NCBI RefSeq assembly: GCF_000482705.1
Contig: NZ_KI519474.1
Coordinates: 186,001-250,000 of the forward strand
Length of the DNA stretch: 64,000 nt
Source: Glycomyces arizonensis DSM 44726
GTDB lineage: Bacteria; Actinomycetota; Actinomycetes; Mycobacteriales; Micromonosporaceae
Direction: 5' to 3'
The notes beneath the pieces were generated by a model. The model was not told where the DNA came from and did no database searches. It saw only the letters and a list, made by a program, of their open reading frames with translations. Both the position numbers and the translations under genes were made by a program. Shown here piece by piece: positions 8,637 to 18,090 of the stretch. Within the stretch, counting starts at the first letter, position 1. Each line of letters starts with the position of its first letter.

Positions 8637-10654
8637 CTGGAGGTCTTTCTTTCGATGGCGGTCATCAGGCGCGCATAGCCCGGGGCGGTGGCGAGCACGC
8701 CGAGCGCGAACAGGGTGGCGGCGGCCGCCGCGAAGGTCGCGACGGCGGCCACCGGCATGCCGAACACCGGCCAGGTCACGATGGCGACGAAGTAGGCGAG
8801 CACCAGACCGGCCGCCGCGACGCGGCGGTGGCGCCACAGGCCCGAGCGCCATCGCTTCACCGCCGACCGCGACGAACGGGCCCGGCTCGTTCGAGCGCTC
8901 GGCTCCTCGGCCGTCTCGGTCCACGGCGTCGGTTCGACGACGGCCGACCCTATGTCGGTCTGGCCGATGCGGCGCAGCCCGTACTCGGCCTTCCTGCCTT
9001 CCCACAGCGAAGGATCGGCGACGACCAGCCGGTCGGTCTCGACCTCGTCGGTGGGGCTGAGGAACGTGATGCCGTGGGCGCTCAGCGCGTCCAGCACCTC
9101 GTGATGGAGCGGCATGCCGTCCGGGACGGGCCGGTGCAGCGACTCCAGATGGAGGAAGGCGATGCTCTGCCCCTCCTCTGCCGCTCGGGCCATGCGGCTC
9201 AGGAGATCGCGTTGTGGTTCGTCCACGAAACGGCCGTCGGCGACGAACACGCAGTCGTAGGCGTTGCCGCTGAGGCGCTGCCCGCGACTGAACTCGGGCG
9301 CGTAGAAAGGCCGTTCGGGCGCGGCCGCGCACAGGAACGGATCCGCCCGCTTGGACTGGATCTCGCCGTGCCACAGCCGCTGAGCGGATTGGTAGGCCAT
9401 TCGCGCGGGGTGCATCCAGTTCATGCCGAACTCGGAGGACGTCAGCGTCTCGTCGCCGAGGCGCACCAGTGTCAGTGGAACGTCGGTCAGACGCTTGATG
9501 GCGCGATTGCCGAACACGGCGGTGAAGCGCATGCGGAACTCGGTGTCGGCGCCCTTCCTCACCGAGTCGAAATAGCCCATGCGCTCGCGGACCGGCGCGG
9601 CTCTGAACATGATCGACGTCGACCGCGGGCCGCGGATCGATCTGTTGGACCGGGTGACGGTGAGGTCGGTGTGGACGCGGACCGCGCTTGACACCGACAT
9701 GACGATGCGGTGGTCGTCGAGCAGGGGCTGAATCTGCGTCTCCAGCCAGCGGGGGTGGGCCCAGTCGTCGGAGTCGAGGCCGGTGACGATCTGGCCCGTG
9801 CACTCGATGAGGGCCCGGTTCCTGGCGTTGTAGGTGCCGGAATTGCGCGGGAGCATCAAGAGCTTGATCCGGGGGTCGAGCGCGCGGATTTCGGCGAGCG
9901 CCGGGTGGAACTCCTCCCCTGAGCAGTCGTCGACCAGCAGCAGCTCCCAGTTCTGCCATGTCTGGGCGAGGACCGACAGGACCGCGGTGCGCAGCTCGGG
10001 CCCGGGCCGAAAGCAGGTCATGACGATGGAGACCTTGGTGTCGGATTTCACCGGCGCTCCGGGGTTCGCGCCGAGCCGGTCGAAATACGGCAGCGAGGTG
10101 TCGTCGGACAGGGTGAGACCCCGCATGCCGGTGAGTCGGCCGAACGCCGCGAGCCATGCGTCGGTGTCGCCGCCGAGCGACGGGTGGATCGCGTCCGCCT
10201 CGATTCCCAGCCGGTCGATCTCCCCGACCGCGGTCAACCGGGGGAGCAGATCGCCGACGGAGCCGGTGGCGTGGAGGGCGCTGCGGGCGTACCAGTTCTG
10301 GTGCTCATCGGGGACGGGAGCGCCGCCGTAGCGGTCCGCCAGCGAGTACAGGGCCAGGCTGTCGTCGTAGAGGCCGTTGGCGTAGAGGACCCCGGCCAGT
10401 GCGCACACATAGTCGGCGTCGAGGTGCCGTTCGACGGCATCGCCGGAGCCGCGGGCGAGTTCGATGAGGTCGTCGAGGCCGAGTCCCGGTGCGGCCAGGC
10501 TCGTCAGCGCCCGTACCGCCAGAGGGGAGCGGGTCCGCAGAGCGGTGCGGAACGAAGCCTGGGGCCCGCTCTCACGGAAGGTCTCGACGACGACGTTGAA
10601 GCCGGACGGCTCGGTCTTCCTGCCCGCCTCTTCGAGGATGGGGGTGAGAGCCAT
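8633..10654 (-). CDS. GT2 family glycosyltransferase with C-terminal membrane helices (paralogue 1)
   Basis: 673 residues from ATG 10654, chosen over the in-frame ATG at 10717 because AAGGA stands upstream of it and the family-like sequence begins here. An N-terminal helical region (~1-195) precedes a GT-A domain: KVSIVMTCFRPGPELRTAV (~200), LLLVDDCSG, and the catalytic metal site TGLDSDDWAHPR (~290). Two hydrophobic segments occupy the last ~70 residues. Paralogous to the gene at 15166; both are directly followed by a GT4-like gene that starts with membrane helices, so the pair probably works as one membrane complex. Confidence 0.83.
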   Translation of the reverse strand: MALTPILEEAGRKTEPSGFNVVVETFRESGPQASFRTALRTRSPLAVRALTSLAAPGLGLDDLIELARGSGDAVERHLDADYVCALAGVLYANGLYDDSLALYSLADRYGGAPVPDEHQNWYARSALHATGSVGDLLPRLTAVGEIDRLGIEADAIHPSLGGDTDAWLAAFGRLTGMRGLTLSDDTSLPYFDRLGANPGAPVKSDTKVSIVMTCFRPGPELRTAVLSVLAQTWQNWELLLVDDCSGEEFHPALAEIRALDPRIKLLMLPRNSGTYNARNRALIECTGQIVTGLDSDDWAHPRWLETQIQPLLDDHRIVMSVSSAVRVHTDLTVTRSNRSIRGPRSTSIMFRAAPVRERMGYFDSVRKGADTEFRMRFTAVFGNRAIKRLTDVPLTLVRLGDETLTSSEFGMNWMHPARMAYQSAQRLWHGEIQSKRADPFLCAAAPERPFYAPEFSRGQRLSGNAYDCVFVADGRFVDEPQRDLLSRMARAAEEGQSIAFLHLESLHRPVPDGMPLHHEVLDALSAHGITFLSPTDEVETDRLVVADPSLWEGRKAEYGLRRIGQTDIGSAVVEPTPWTETAEEPSARTSRARSSRSAVKRWRSGLWRHRRVAAAGLVLAYFVAIVTWPVFGMPVAAVATFAAAAATLFALGVLATAPGYARLMTAIERKTSR

Positions 10655-10884
10655 TGATGCAGGGATCCTTCGTGGTCGTCGTGCTCGAGACGTCGATGAC
10701 GAGACGTGCTCGATCACAGAGGGTGAAACGCCGATCGGCGTTCGCGGCGGTGGTTTTCAGTGCCGGTACCGCGGGCCGCATGTCGCCCGGCACCGACCGC
10801 ACCGGCTCCGCGGCCGGAATGGACTGCCTGGCGCGCGATGCCGTTCCATTCTAACTTGCGTCCACTTATAGCCATAATGGACAT
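10655..10884 (-). promoter_or_regulatory. AT-rich leader/promoter region of the downstream GT2-GT4 pair
   Basis: The 230 bases between the rhamnosyltransferase-like gene and the second GT2 gene hold no gene. Bases 10850-10910 are strikingly AT-rich against the ~70% GC background, with several TATAA/TTATA words on the minus strand. A separate promoter for the last two genes of the glycan cluster is likely; the exact -10/-35 cannot be fixed. Confidence 0.4.
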
Positions 10885-11958
10885 TTATAACATATCAGTC
10901 TTATCACCCATTCGTCTGACGATGTGCCGGTGCATTTCCCTGCGGACCGCGTGGAGCTCCGCGATGCGTTCGCGGACGAGCGCGGCGGCTTCGCTGTCAC
11001 CGGAGCGCCGTTGCCTCCGCAGCTGTCCGCGGAGGACGTGGATCTCCTTCTCCACCTCGGCACCGCGCTTGGTCAGATAGTGAGTGGAGTCGACAGGTTC
11101 CGGTTCGGGAATGCGCTGCAGGAACTCCGCGCCGTCCGGCGAGATGCCGAACCGGCCCAGCGCTTCGTCGTCGAGGCGGAACGCGCGCGGATGGCTGTAC
11201 GCCCTCGTGCGGCGCCCGCTGCCTTCACGCTGCTGGTCGGACAAGTTGGTGTGCGCGTACAGCCACCACAGGACGTCGCTGTCGAGGCTGCCGAGGTAGG
11301 CGCCCTCCGGAGCGAGCTTCTCCTGCAACTTCATGTGGTTCCAGTCGTAGACCGATCGCGCCTCGCCGACCGGTTCGAACAGCGTCAGGCCCATCGACGG
11401 ACTCGGGTGGAACGCGCGGTGCCCGGCCCGTTCGGCGGGGACCCAGTTATACCCGGTCACTGGGGCGAAGACGGCCGACCGGCGCTCGTGCCGGAGCAGG
11501 AACGCCTCGGCCTCCGCATGGAGGCGGCTCACCAGGTCGCGGTGGATCGCGTCGTCGTCGTCCAATCGGGTCGACATGGCCCAGTCGAGGCCCCGGGCCT
11601 CGGACTCCTCCTTGATCCACTCCGCGACCGCGCGTTTGAAGTCCCGCTTGAGCTCGACTTCGAGCACCCTGGCGTAGGGCCTGCCCTCAAGCATCCGGTC
11701 CAGTGCCTTCCGGGCCCGTGGGGGCATGTCCCGGTCGACGCCGATCAGCCAGGTGAACCCCTTGGCGGTCTGGGCGTCGATGGAGGCGAGCGTCAAATGC
11801 TCCAGAAGGTGCTGGCGGTACTCGAACCAGTCCTCGTCGAACACACCGATGCCGTGGCGGGTCGCAATGACATGGAGGAACCCGGGCGCGTCATGACGCG
11901 ATCCCGAGCCGGTCGCCGGGGCGCGGTGGCCGGTGGAGGCGGAGCGTTTGCGGAACAT
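10885..11958 (-). CDS. Putative rhamnosyltransferase-family protein
   Basis: 357 residues. The sequence FTWLIGVDRDMPPRARKALDRM and the acidic metal-site-like TRLDDDDAIHRD (~130) match the putative rhamnosyl transferase family (GT-A-like, PF11316 type) found in surface glycan clusters. A basic, helical C-terminal tail of ~60 residues, rich in Arg/Glu, could be a coiled coil. No signal or membrane helix is seen. It starts 6 bases after the stop of the GT4-like gene upstream and is the last gene of the first half of the cluster. The sugar named in the family title is not evidence of substrate here. Confidence 0.7.
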   Translation of the reverse strand: MFRKRSASTGHRAPATGSGSRHDAPGFLHVIATRHGIGVFDEDWFEYRQHLLEHLTLASIDAQTAKGFTWLIGVDRDMPPRARKALDRMLEGRPYARVLEVELKRDFKRAVAEWIKEESEARGLDWAMSTRLDDDDAIHRDLVSRLHAEAEAFLLRHERRSAVFAPVTGYNWVPAERAGHRAFHPSPSMGLTLFEPVGEARSVYDWNHMKLQEKLAPEGAYLGSLDSDVLWWLYAHTNLSDQQREGSGRRTRAYSHPRAFRLDDEALGRFGISPDGAEFLQRIPEPEPVDSTHYLTKRGAEVEKEIHVLRGQLRRQRRSGDSEAAALVRERIAELHAVRREMHRHIVRRMGDKTDML

Positions 11959-11964
11959 CGGACC

Positions 11965-13509
11965 TCAGCCCCGCCCGCCTGCGGTGACACCGTGCAGGGA
12001 CAGCCGTTCGGCCAGTGCTTTCCCCGAGAAGCGCTCATCGATGAAGTCCCAGGCGAACGACTGCTGCGCGGCATATGCGCCGGAGTCCGACATGAGGCGT
12101 TCGGCGGTGGACGCGACTTCGGAGGGGTCGCAGTAGACGGCGGCCGGTCCGAACGTCGGCTCGAAGCGGCGGTCCATGATGACCGGTACGCCCGCGGCCA
12201 TGGCCTCGAGCGGCGCCCGCCCGAACGCCTCCATCCCGTCGGAGGAGATGAAGTAGACCATGATGTCGATCTGCTCGAGGAACTCCTTCGCGGAGAGGGA
12301 GTTGAAGGGGTGTGTCGTCCAGTTCGAATGGAGTCCGCCGAGGATCGCGGCGGGGGTGTCCGCGCCTCCTAGTGTGTGGATCTCGAACGGCTCCCGGTCG
12401 GGGTAGCACTGGAGCAGGGCCTTCGGGTCCTCGGGCCACTTCAATTTGTGGTCGCGCGAATGGCGGCCGATGCGTATGCGGCCGTCGGTTTCCCGGCGCC
12501 CCTCCAGGCGCCACTGGTCGATCTCGATGCACTCGTTCCAGGGCATGAACGCCAGGTCGAGGCCGGCCGTCTCCTCGGCGTGGTGTTCTGCGAGCACGCT
12601 GTGGACGGCCGGTCCGCCCGCATACCATGTGTGCGGCCCCAGCCACTCGCCGACGTGCGCCTCGACCGTGGCGATGTCCCACGCGACCTCGCGCGGGCCG
12701 TCGGACCCGTAGAACTTGAACGGCGTCTGGTTCGCGATGACCACGGTCCCTTTCGCCTCGATGCGGGGACGCTCCTCCAGCGGCTTGAGGAGCACCGTGG
12801 GGAGACGCACCACTGCCAGGTCGCAGGTGACGTCCTCGTGGCGTTCGATCCGGGTGACGGTCTCGCCGTCGCACAGGGCCTCGATCCGCTGCCCCATCGG
12901 CGCGTTGGGGCCCCACTGGAAAACGGGATGGTGCAGCAGTCCGACCGTGAGCCCGTGATCGCGATAGGCCCGGATGTCGGCGACGTTCGCCGAGGTGTTG
13001 CCGCCTTGGAGGCCGAAATGCGAGATGAGCACGATGTCGAAGTGCGACCGCCTGCCGCCGGACGACCAGCGCTCGTCCTCGGCGATGTGCCAGTCGAGCA
13101 CCGACTTCATCAGTGCGATGCGCTCCGAAGCGGGAACCTTGCCGCTCGCGGCGATCTTCTTCGCCTCGGCCAGCGCCGTGTCGGGGAAGCCGCCCGCCAG
13201 AGCGTTGCGGACCCGTTCGATTCGGTGGATGTAGGCCGCGGCCGGCACCGCCGAGTTCGAAGCGAGGCGTTCGAGCAGTTCCGAAGTGGATGCCTTCGCG
13301 TCGAGGTCGCGGAGCAGGGGACGAAGCGCCGCGGCGGAGCCGGCGGCGAGTATCGCGGCGGTGGCGACGATGAGCCCGACGCCGGCCAGGCCGACCCAGG
13401 TCGGCAGCAGGTAGGCGGCGACGGCCACCGCTCCAGCCGCCGCGATGGTCGCGACTGTCCGCGTCTCTTTCAAGGGACGGAGGGCTCTTCTCATTGCGGA
13501 TCGTGTCAT
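11965..13509 (-). CDS. Membrane-anchored GT4-like glycosyltransferase (paralogue 2)
   Basis: 514 residues with two N-terminal membrane helices (~18-65), a helical linker, and a GT-B domain carrying GRHSRDHKLKWP and the E-x7-E motif MEAFGRAPLEAMAAGVPV near residue 440. It shares domain order and motifs with the genes at 7095 and 13506 along its length. The start overlaps the stop of the 13506 gene by 4 bases. Function inferred: transfer of one sugar in assembly of a surface glycan on the cytoplasmic face. Confidence 0.82.
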   Translation of the reverse strand: MTRSAMRRALRPLKETRTVATIAAAGAVAVAAYLLPTWVGLAGVGLIVATAAILAAGSAAALRPLLRDLDAKASTSELLERLASNSAVPAAAYIHRIERVRNALAGGFPDTALAEAKKIAASGKVPASERIALMKSVLDWHIAEDERWSSGGRRSHFDIVLISHFGLQGGNTSANVADIRAYRDHGLTVGLLHHPVFQWGPNAPMGQRIEALCDGETVTRIERHEDVTCDLAVVRLPTVLLKPLEERPRIEAKGTVVIANQTPFKFYGSDGPREVAWDIATVEAHVGEWLGPHTWYAGGPAVHSVLAEHHAEETAGLDLAFMPWNECIEIDQWRLEGRRETDGRIRIGRHSRDHKLKWPEDPKALLQCYPDREPFEIHTLGGADTPAAILGGLHSNWTTHPFNSLSAKEFLEQIDIMVYFISSDGMEAFGRAPLEAMAAGVPVIMDRRFEPTFGPAAVYCDPSEVASTAERLMSDSGAYAAQQSFAWDFIDERFSGKALAERLSLHGVTAGGRG

Positions 13510-15143
13510 CGGGCGTCTTCCATGATCATCGCCGTCGCGGTCTCGGCCGGTCCGAGTCTCGCCGAGTCCACGACCACGCCGAGTTCGCCGACCCGGCGAA
13601 GCAGGGCTTCGGGTGAGAATCGTTCCCGGACGATCCTCAGTCCGGCTTCGACGCGCTCGGCGTAGTAATCGGCATCGGCCGCGAGGCGGCGGGCGTGGTC
13701 CTCAACCTCGTCGGGGGTGCAGTAGACGGCCCCGTCGCCGAACAGTTCGGCGAAGCTCCACGGCAGGATGCACGGGACGCCGGCGGCCATCGCCTCCAGC
13801 GGAGACCGTCCGAACGCCTCGATGAGGTTCTCGTCGATGAAGTAGGCATAGACGTCGATGGTGCCCAGGAACTCGACGGGAGACATGGTGCCGAACGGGT
13901 GCGACACCCACTTCGGTGGGATCGACCCGAGCAACTGCCTGATCGATTTCTCTCCGCCGAGCACATGGATCTCGATGTCCTCCGCATCGGGGTACGCGGT
14001 CCGGAGGCGTTTGGCCATGTTGGGGAACTTGGTGATGCTGTCGCGGCTGTGCCGGCCGATCCTGATCGGATCGCCTTCGGCGCGGATTCGCCGTGTCTCA
14101 GGGGTCCACGCGGCGATGTCGATGGTCTCGTACCAGAATTCGGCGGCCTGCTCGACGCCGCTGAGATCCGCCGAGTGGTGCTCACGCAGTACGTCGCGGA
14201 CGGCCGGTCCGATCGCGTACCAAGTGTGCGGGCCGATCCATTCGGTGAGGTTCCGGTGGACGTCCCTGACGCTCCACGGAGTGCCGTAGCCTCCCGCGAG
14301 CCCGTACTCCTCGTAGGGTGTCTGGTTGACCAGCAGCACGGTGCGCTTCGCTTCGATCTTGGGAAGGTCGTCCATGATGTCGGCCATCGCGGTGGGGAAC
14401 CGGACGATCAGGAGGTCGCAGCGGGCGGTGCTGGCGGGGTGGAGCTCGATGATCTGCTCATCGTCGATGAGCGCGCGAATCCGGGGGTGAATCGGCCTGT
14501 CGAGCGCCCGGTCCAGGACGGGGTGGTGCACCAGCCCCACCTTGAGGCCGCCCGCGCGATAGGCCAGGATCTCGGCTTCGTTGGCTGAGGTGGTGCCTCC
14601 CAGGAGATTCATCGTGGACACGATGACGATGTCGAGGTCCAGGGTCTCGGCCTGCCGTCGCTCGTTCCGCCGCCGGGCGTAGTGGTCGTTCAGCGCCTCG
14701 AGGACCTTCACCCTGTACTCGGGGTGTTCCTTCTTGGTGTTCGCGGTCTGCAGCAGGACCGATGCGGCGGTCTTCGACCATCCGTGGTTCAGCCGCGCCT
14801 CCCACCGGCTGAACGCCCGCAGTTTCCGTTCGGGTATGGGGCCGGCGGCCGTGACGGCGCCTGAGTGCTCCGCGGCGGAATTGCGAGTGGGCGCGGCCAC
14901 CAGCGATCGAGTGCGGACCACCGCGCTGCGAAGGCTGAAGACGGTGAGCGCCGCCAGAAGCGTCACCGATCCGGCGAGCAGGCCGAGGAACGCCGCCGGA
15001 GACCCGTCCGATACCAGGATCGCGAGTATCGGGGCGAGTGGGAGTACGGCGGTCGCCAGCCAGGCCCGCCGTCTGACGACGGTCTTGACGACTTGCTTGA
15101 GGCTCATGCTGGGAGAGTCCGTGTTTCTGCGTTGATCGGGCAT
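13506..15143 (-). CDS. Membrane-anchored GT4-like glycosyltransferase (paralogue 3)
   Basis: 545 residues: two membrane helices (~28-70), a linker, then a GT-B domain with GRHSRDSITKFPN and IEAFGRSPLEAMAAGVPC. It begins 22 bases after the stop of the GT2 gene. Three consecutive conserved stretches (NLLGGTTSANEAEIL, VGLVHHPV and IGPHTWYAIGPAV) are shared with paralogues 1 and 2 and define this family more sharply than generic GT4 motifs do. ATG 15143 is kept; an in-frame Met at residue 13 is an alternative. Confidence 0.82.
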   Translation of the reverse strand: MPDQRRNTDSPSMSLKQVVKTVVRRRAWLATAVLPLAPILAILVSDGSPAAFLGLLAGSVTLLAALTVFSLRSAVVRTRSLVAAPTRNSAAEHSGAVTAAGPIPERKLRAFSRWEARLNHGWSKTAASVLLQTANTKKEHPEYRVKVLEALNDHYARRRNERRQAETLDLDIVIVSTMNLLGGTTSANEAEILAYRAGGLKVGLVHHPVLDRALDRPIHPRIRALIDDEQIIELHPASTARCDLLIVRFPTAMADIMDDLPKIEAKRTVLLVNQTPYEEYGLAGGYGTPWSVRDVHRNLTEWIGPHTWYAIGPAVRDVLREHHSADLSGVEQAAEFWYETIDIAAWTPETRRIRAEGDPIRIGRHSRDSITKFPNMAKRLRTAYPDAEDIEIHVLGGEKSIRQLLGSIPPKWVSHPFGTMSPVEFLGTIDVYAYFIDENLIEAFGRSPLEAMAAGVPCILPWSFAELFGDGAVYCTPDEVEDHARRLAADADYYAERVEAGLRIVRERFSPEALLRRVGELGVVVDSARLGPAETATAMIMEDAR

Positions 15144-15165
15144 GGTGTGAATCCGCTGATGTCGG

Positions 15166-17139
15166 TCATCGGAGGATCCGGGAGGAGATTCGGCGGCTGA
15201 TGGCGAGGCCGCCGGCGCCGAGCCAGATCGCCAGGCTCCCCGCCGTGGCCCAAGGCAGGGCGTCCGGTTGCCATACGGCTGATGCCGCCGCGACGGCTCC
15301 CGCTGAGAGCAGCCCGGTTCCGGCGAGTGCGAGGTCCCCCCACCGGATCAGTCGGCGTGGCGTCGGGGGAAGGTGGTGCACCTCGGTGGTGGACGGCATC
15401 GTTTCATGCCGCCGTTCGGACGTCTCGGAGTGAACGCGGATGCGATCGGCTTCGAGTTCGGGGTGCTCGAATCGGAGCAGTTCCGCGTACTGCTCCGTCG
15501 GTGTGATCACCGGTGCGGCCTCCCCGGGCTCGAGATCCACGAATTCGAGCCCGTGATCAGCGGCGGTTTCCAAGACGGACCAGTTGATGAGTGGGCGCTT
15601 GCCGTTGACATTCACCCATTCAGGGCAATGGGCGAGCCCGATGGCCTGGCCTCTCGACGCCTGTTCAGCCGCTTCCGCGAGCATCGTGCGACGCGCCTTG
15701 TCGAGTGTGCTCCAATCCGCCGTGTATATCCGGGCGTAGGTGATCTGCCTGCTCGCCGCCTTGGTACGGGTGATGTCCTGCGTGATGGGGAACGGCCGCG
15801 GCCTGGCGAGGGCCTCGAGGAACGCCTCGGCACGTCCTCTGCGTATCCGCTGGTGCCAATGGGTGAATCCCGAGTGGTAGGCCAGACGGCTCGTCGTCAT
15901 CCAGTACCGGGAGACCTCACCGGCCGACAGCGTCGTGTCCGTGTGGCGCACGAGCGTCAGGGGACCGCCTTTCATTCGAGTCCAGGCACGCCTTCCGAAG
16001 TGCTCCTTGATGCGCATGCGGAACTCGGAGTCCGCGGTCTTCCTGACCTCGTCGTAGAAGCCGATCCGCCTTCTGATGGGCTTCGCTCGGACCATGATCA
16101 AGGTCGATCGCGAGGCGATCACCGCGACCTGGGGATCGACCACCGGTGACAGATCCTCGTGCACTGCGAGGCTGCGTGATTCCACCATGACCAGTTTCGG
16201 GTCGTCGAGCAGTGGTTTGACCTGGTTTTCCAGTCGACGAGGGTGGGCCCAGTCATCGGAGTCGAGTCCGGTGATGAACTCTCCCCTGGCGGCCGCCATC
16301 GCCCGGTTTCGGGCTTGATAGGTGCCGCCGTTCTCGGGCTGGATCAGCAATCGCACGCGAGAGTCCAGATTCAGGGCGTCGCGCAGGACGCCGGAGTACT
16401 CGGGGCCCGATCCGTCGTCGACGACGATGAGCTCCCAGTTCTGCCAGGTCTGCGCCGCGATCGAGCGCACCGCCGCCAGAAGTGCCTCGTCCGGGCGGAA
16501 ACAGGTCATGATGACCGTGATCAGAGGCCCGTTCTCGACGGCGTTACCGGGTTCGGTCCGCAGTCCGTTGATGGACGGGGACGTCCGCTCGTCCGGCTCG
16601 CAGAGGTCGGTCCAGCCGGTGAGTTCCCGCAATCGCTGCATGAACACGGCGGCGGACCCCCCGTTCCGCGGGTGGGCGGCCCGGCAGCGAATGGCTTTCC
16701 GCACGGGAGCCGCCTCGTCTCCATAGGACTTGACCAGCGTTTCGACCCGGTCCTGCCGTCCGCTCAGATGCGCCGAAATGACGTGCAAGGCTTGGTATTC
16801 GGCGGGGATGTGGCCCCTCGTCCGCTGGAATGCCAGGTCGAACAGCCCCAATGCCCGCCGGGATTCCTCCTCGGTGTCCGCTTGCAACCCGAATGACGCC
16901 GCCAATGCGCAGAGTGCCTCCAGGTTCAGTGGGGCACGGGCGAGTCGCGCCTCGTTCTTCTGCGCATCCCACAAGGACTGGGGGTCATCGGGGTACGCGA
17001 GATAGGCGAGCACGTGCAATGACATACGCGACTTATGGTACTGTCCCCATTGGTGCATTTGCCCCATTGCGACGGCATTGGCCGCGCTCAGAGATCGCTC
17101 GAGCAGTCGTCGCTCTGGTTGTGGCTCGAAAGTGATCAT
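15166..17139 (-). CDS. GT2 family glycosyltransferase with C-terminal membrane helices (paralogue 2)
   Basis: 657 residues and the first gene of the glycan operon. An N-terminal helical, TPR-like region (~1-190) precedes the GT-A domain: ITVIMTCFRPDEALLAAVRS (~205), LIVVDDGSG and the D-x-D site TGLDSDDWAHPRR (~292). The tail ends in two hydrophobic helices. Closely related in layout to the GT2 gene at 8633. A good promoter candidate lies ~40 bases upstream of the ATG. Confidence 0.83.
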   Translation of the reverse strand: MITFEPQPERRLLERSLSAANAVAMGQMHQWGQYHKSRMSLHVLAYLAYPDDPQSLWDAQKNEARLARAPLNLEALCALAASFGLQADTEEESRRALGLFDLAFQRTRGHIPAEYQALHVISAHLSGRQDRVETLVKSYGDEAAPVRKAIRCRAAHPRNGGSAAVFMQRLRELTGWTDLCEPDERTSPSINGLRTEPGNAVENGPLITVIMTCFRPDEALLAAVRSIAAQTWQNWELIVVDDGSGPEYSGVLRDALNLDSRVRLLIQPENGGTYQARNRAMAAARGEFITGLDSDDWAHPRRLENQVKPLLDDPKLVMVESRSLAVHEDLSPVVDPQVAVIASRSTLIMVRAKPIRRRIGFYDEVRKTADSEFRMRIKEHFGRRAWTRMKGGPLTLVRHTDTTLSAGEVSRYWMTTSRLAYHSGFTHWHQRIRRGRAEAFLEALARPRPFPITQDITRTKAASRQITYARIYTADWSTLDKARRTMLAEAAEQASRGQAIGLAHCPEWVNVNGKRPLINWSVLETAADHGLEFVDLEPGEAAPVITPTEQYAELLRFEHPELEADRIRVHSETSERRHETMPSTTEVHHLPPTPRRLIRWGDLALAGTGLLSAGAVAAASAVWQPDALPWATAGSLAIWLGAGGLAISRRISSRILR

Positions 17140-17177
17140 GGGACCGTTCTGAGTGTGCGGGGATGCTGGGCGCAGGA

Positions 17178-17205
17178 ATTATATATGACCGCGCAGACCG
17201 GTTCC
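17178..17205 (-). promoter_or_regulatory. Candidate promoter of the glycan operon
   Basis: On the minus strand GGAACC, a 16-base spacer and TATAAT are found, with the -10 ending about 39 bases before the start codon of the GT2 gene at 17139. The -35 is closer to an ECF-type GGAAC element than to TTGACA, while the -10 is a perfect housekeeping hexamer, so the sigma factor is uncertain. Confidence 0.4.
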
Positions 17206-17299
17206 TGGCTCGTACACCCCATCGGTCGAGGGCTTCGACCCGTAGCGGCTCCTTTTGCGGAGCATTGAGGGTCGCCATTGATTTCGGTCGTACGGCGTT

Positions 17300-17887
17300 T
17301 CAGCGATGCGACGCCGCGGCGGTCTCATGGAAATTCGTGCGGGAATTATGTTTTACATCCCATTCGGCGAGTGCCGCCTCGGTGCCCCCGGTCGCTTTTA
17401 TGGCGTCGAGAAACACGGGGAAATCGGTTTTCGCCTCTTCGAGCCGGACTGTGACGGACCTGCGGTAGCGCAGAAACTCCTCGATGTTGGCGGTCACGGT
17501 CGCCACGTGATCGCGGCAGACATCGATCCGCTGCTCCAAGGGCCAGTCCCGCGTCTTCATGACGATTCCGTGGCCGTAGGCGCGGATCATCGAGGCGCGG
17601 AACTTGGCGTCCCACCGCGCGAGATGGCTCTGCGCCACTGCCTCGGGGTCGCGCCTGAGATGGACGTACAGCGTCGACTCATTGCTGTACGTGGCACCGA
17701 GCCGCCCCAAGTGCCAGGCGAGCCGGTTGTCCACTTCGATATGCCGCTCGGGGTAGGCCAGGCGCGCGTCACCGACGAGGTTCGCATTCGTTTCGTGCCC
17801 AGCGGTGTAGTTGTCCAGGTGCTTGCACGCCTCGGCGAAGGTCACTGAACCGCAGCGGCCCGTGCAGAGGACGAAGACGTTCTTCAT
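17300..17887 (-). CDS. Small sulfotransferase-family protein
   Basis: 195 residues. MKNVFVLCTGRCGSVTFAEA contains the PAPS 5'-phosphosulfate loop type TGRCGS; YVHLRRDPEAVAQSHLARWD resembles the 3'-phosphate binding R-x7-S region of sulfotransferases. Such enzymes move sulfate from PAPS to a hydroxyl or amine on sugars or small molecules. It is shorter than most (250-300 residues), so the substrate part is compact. It lies 160 bases upstream of the glycan operon on the same strand with its own promoter likely, suggesting sulfation of that glycan; this link is inference. Confidence 0.7.
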   Translation of the reverse strand: MKNVFVLCTGRCGSVTFAEACKHLDNYTAGHETNANLVGDARLAYPERHIEVDNRLAWHLGRLGATYSNESTLYVHLRRDPEAVAQSHLARWDAKFRASMIRAYGHGIVMKTRDWPLEQRIDVCRDHVATVTANIEEFLRYRRSVTVRLEEAKTDFPVFLDAIKATGGTEAALAEWDVKHNSRTNFHETAAASHR

Positions 17888-18043
17888 GGTCGCTATAGTG
17901 TCACGCCGGCGAACGGCGGGACCAGTCTCATGCGCCCGCCGGTCCGCAGCGCGTGCGCGTAAGCGACTTGGAGCTGTCCCGTAGGCTGTCCGAGCCTGGA
18001 GCCCCGACGGGACGGCGGCGTCCGGACACCGAGCAACATCATC

Positions 18044-18072
18044 AGGGGCGCCGCGTCCGACGCGGCGCCCCT
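18044..18072 (-). terminator. Terminator downstream of glnII
   Basis: A perfect 13-bp stem (AGGGGCGCCGCGT / ACGCGGCGCCCCT) with a 3-base loop, 19 bases beyond the glnII stop codon in the direction of transcription. The T-run is weak, as usual in high-GC actinobacteria. Confidence 0.75.
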
Positions 18073-18090
18073 GACGTTCTCGGCTCGCCG

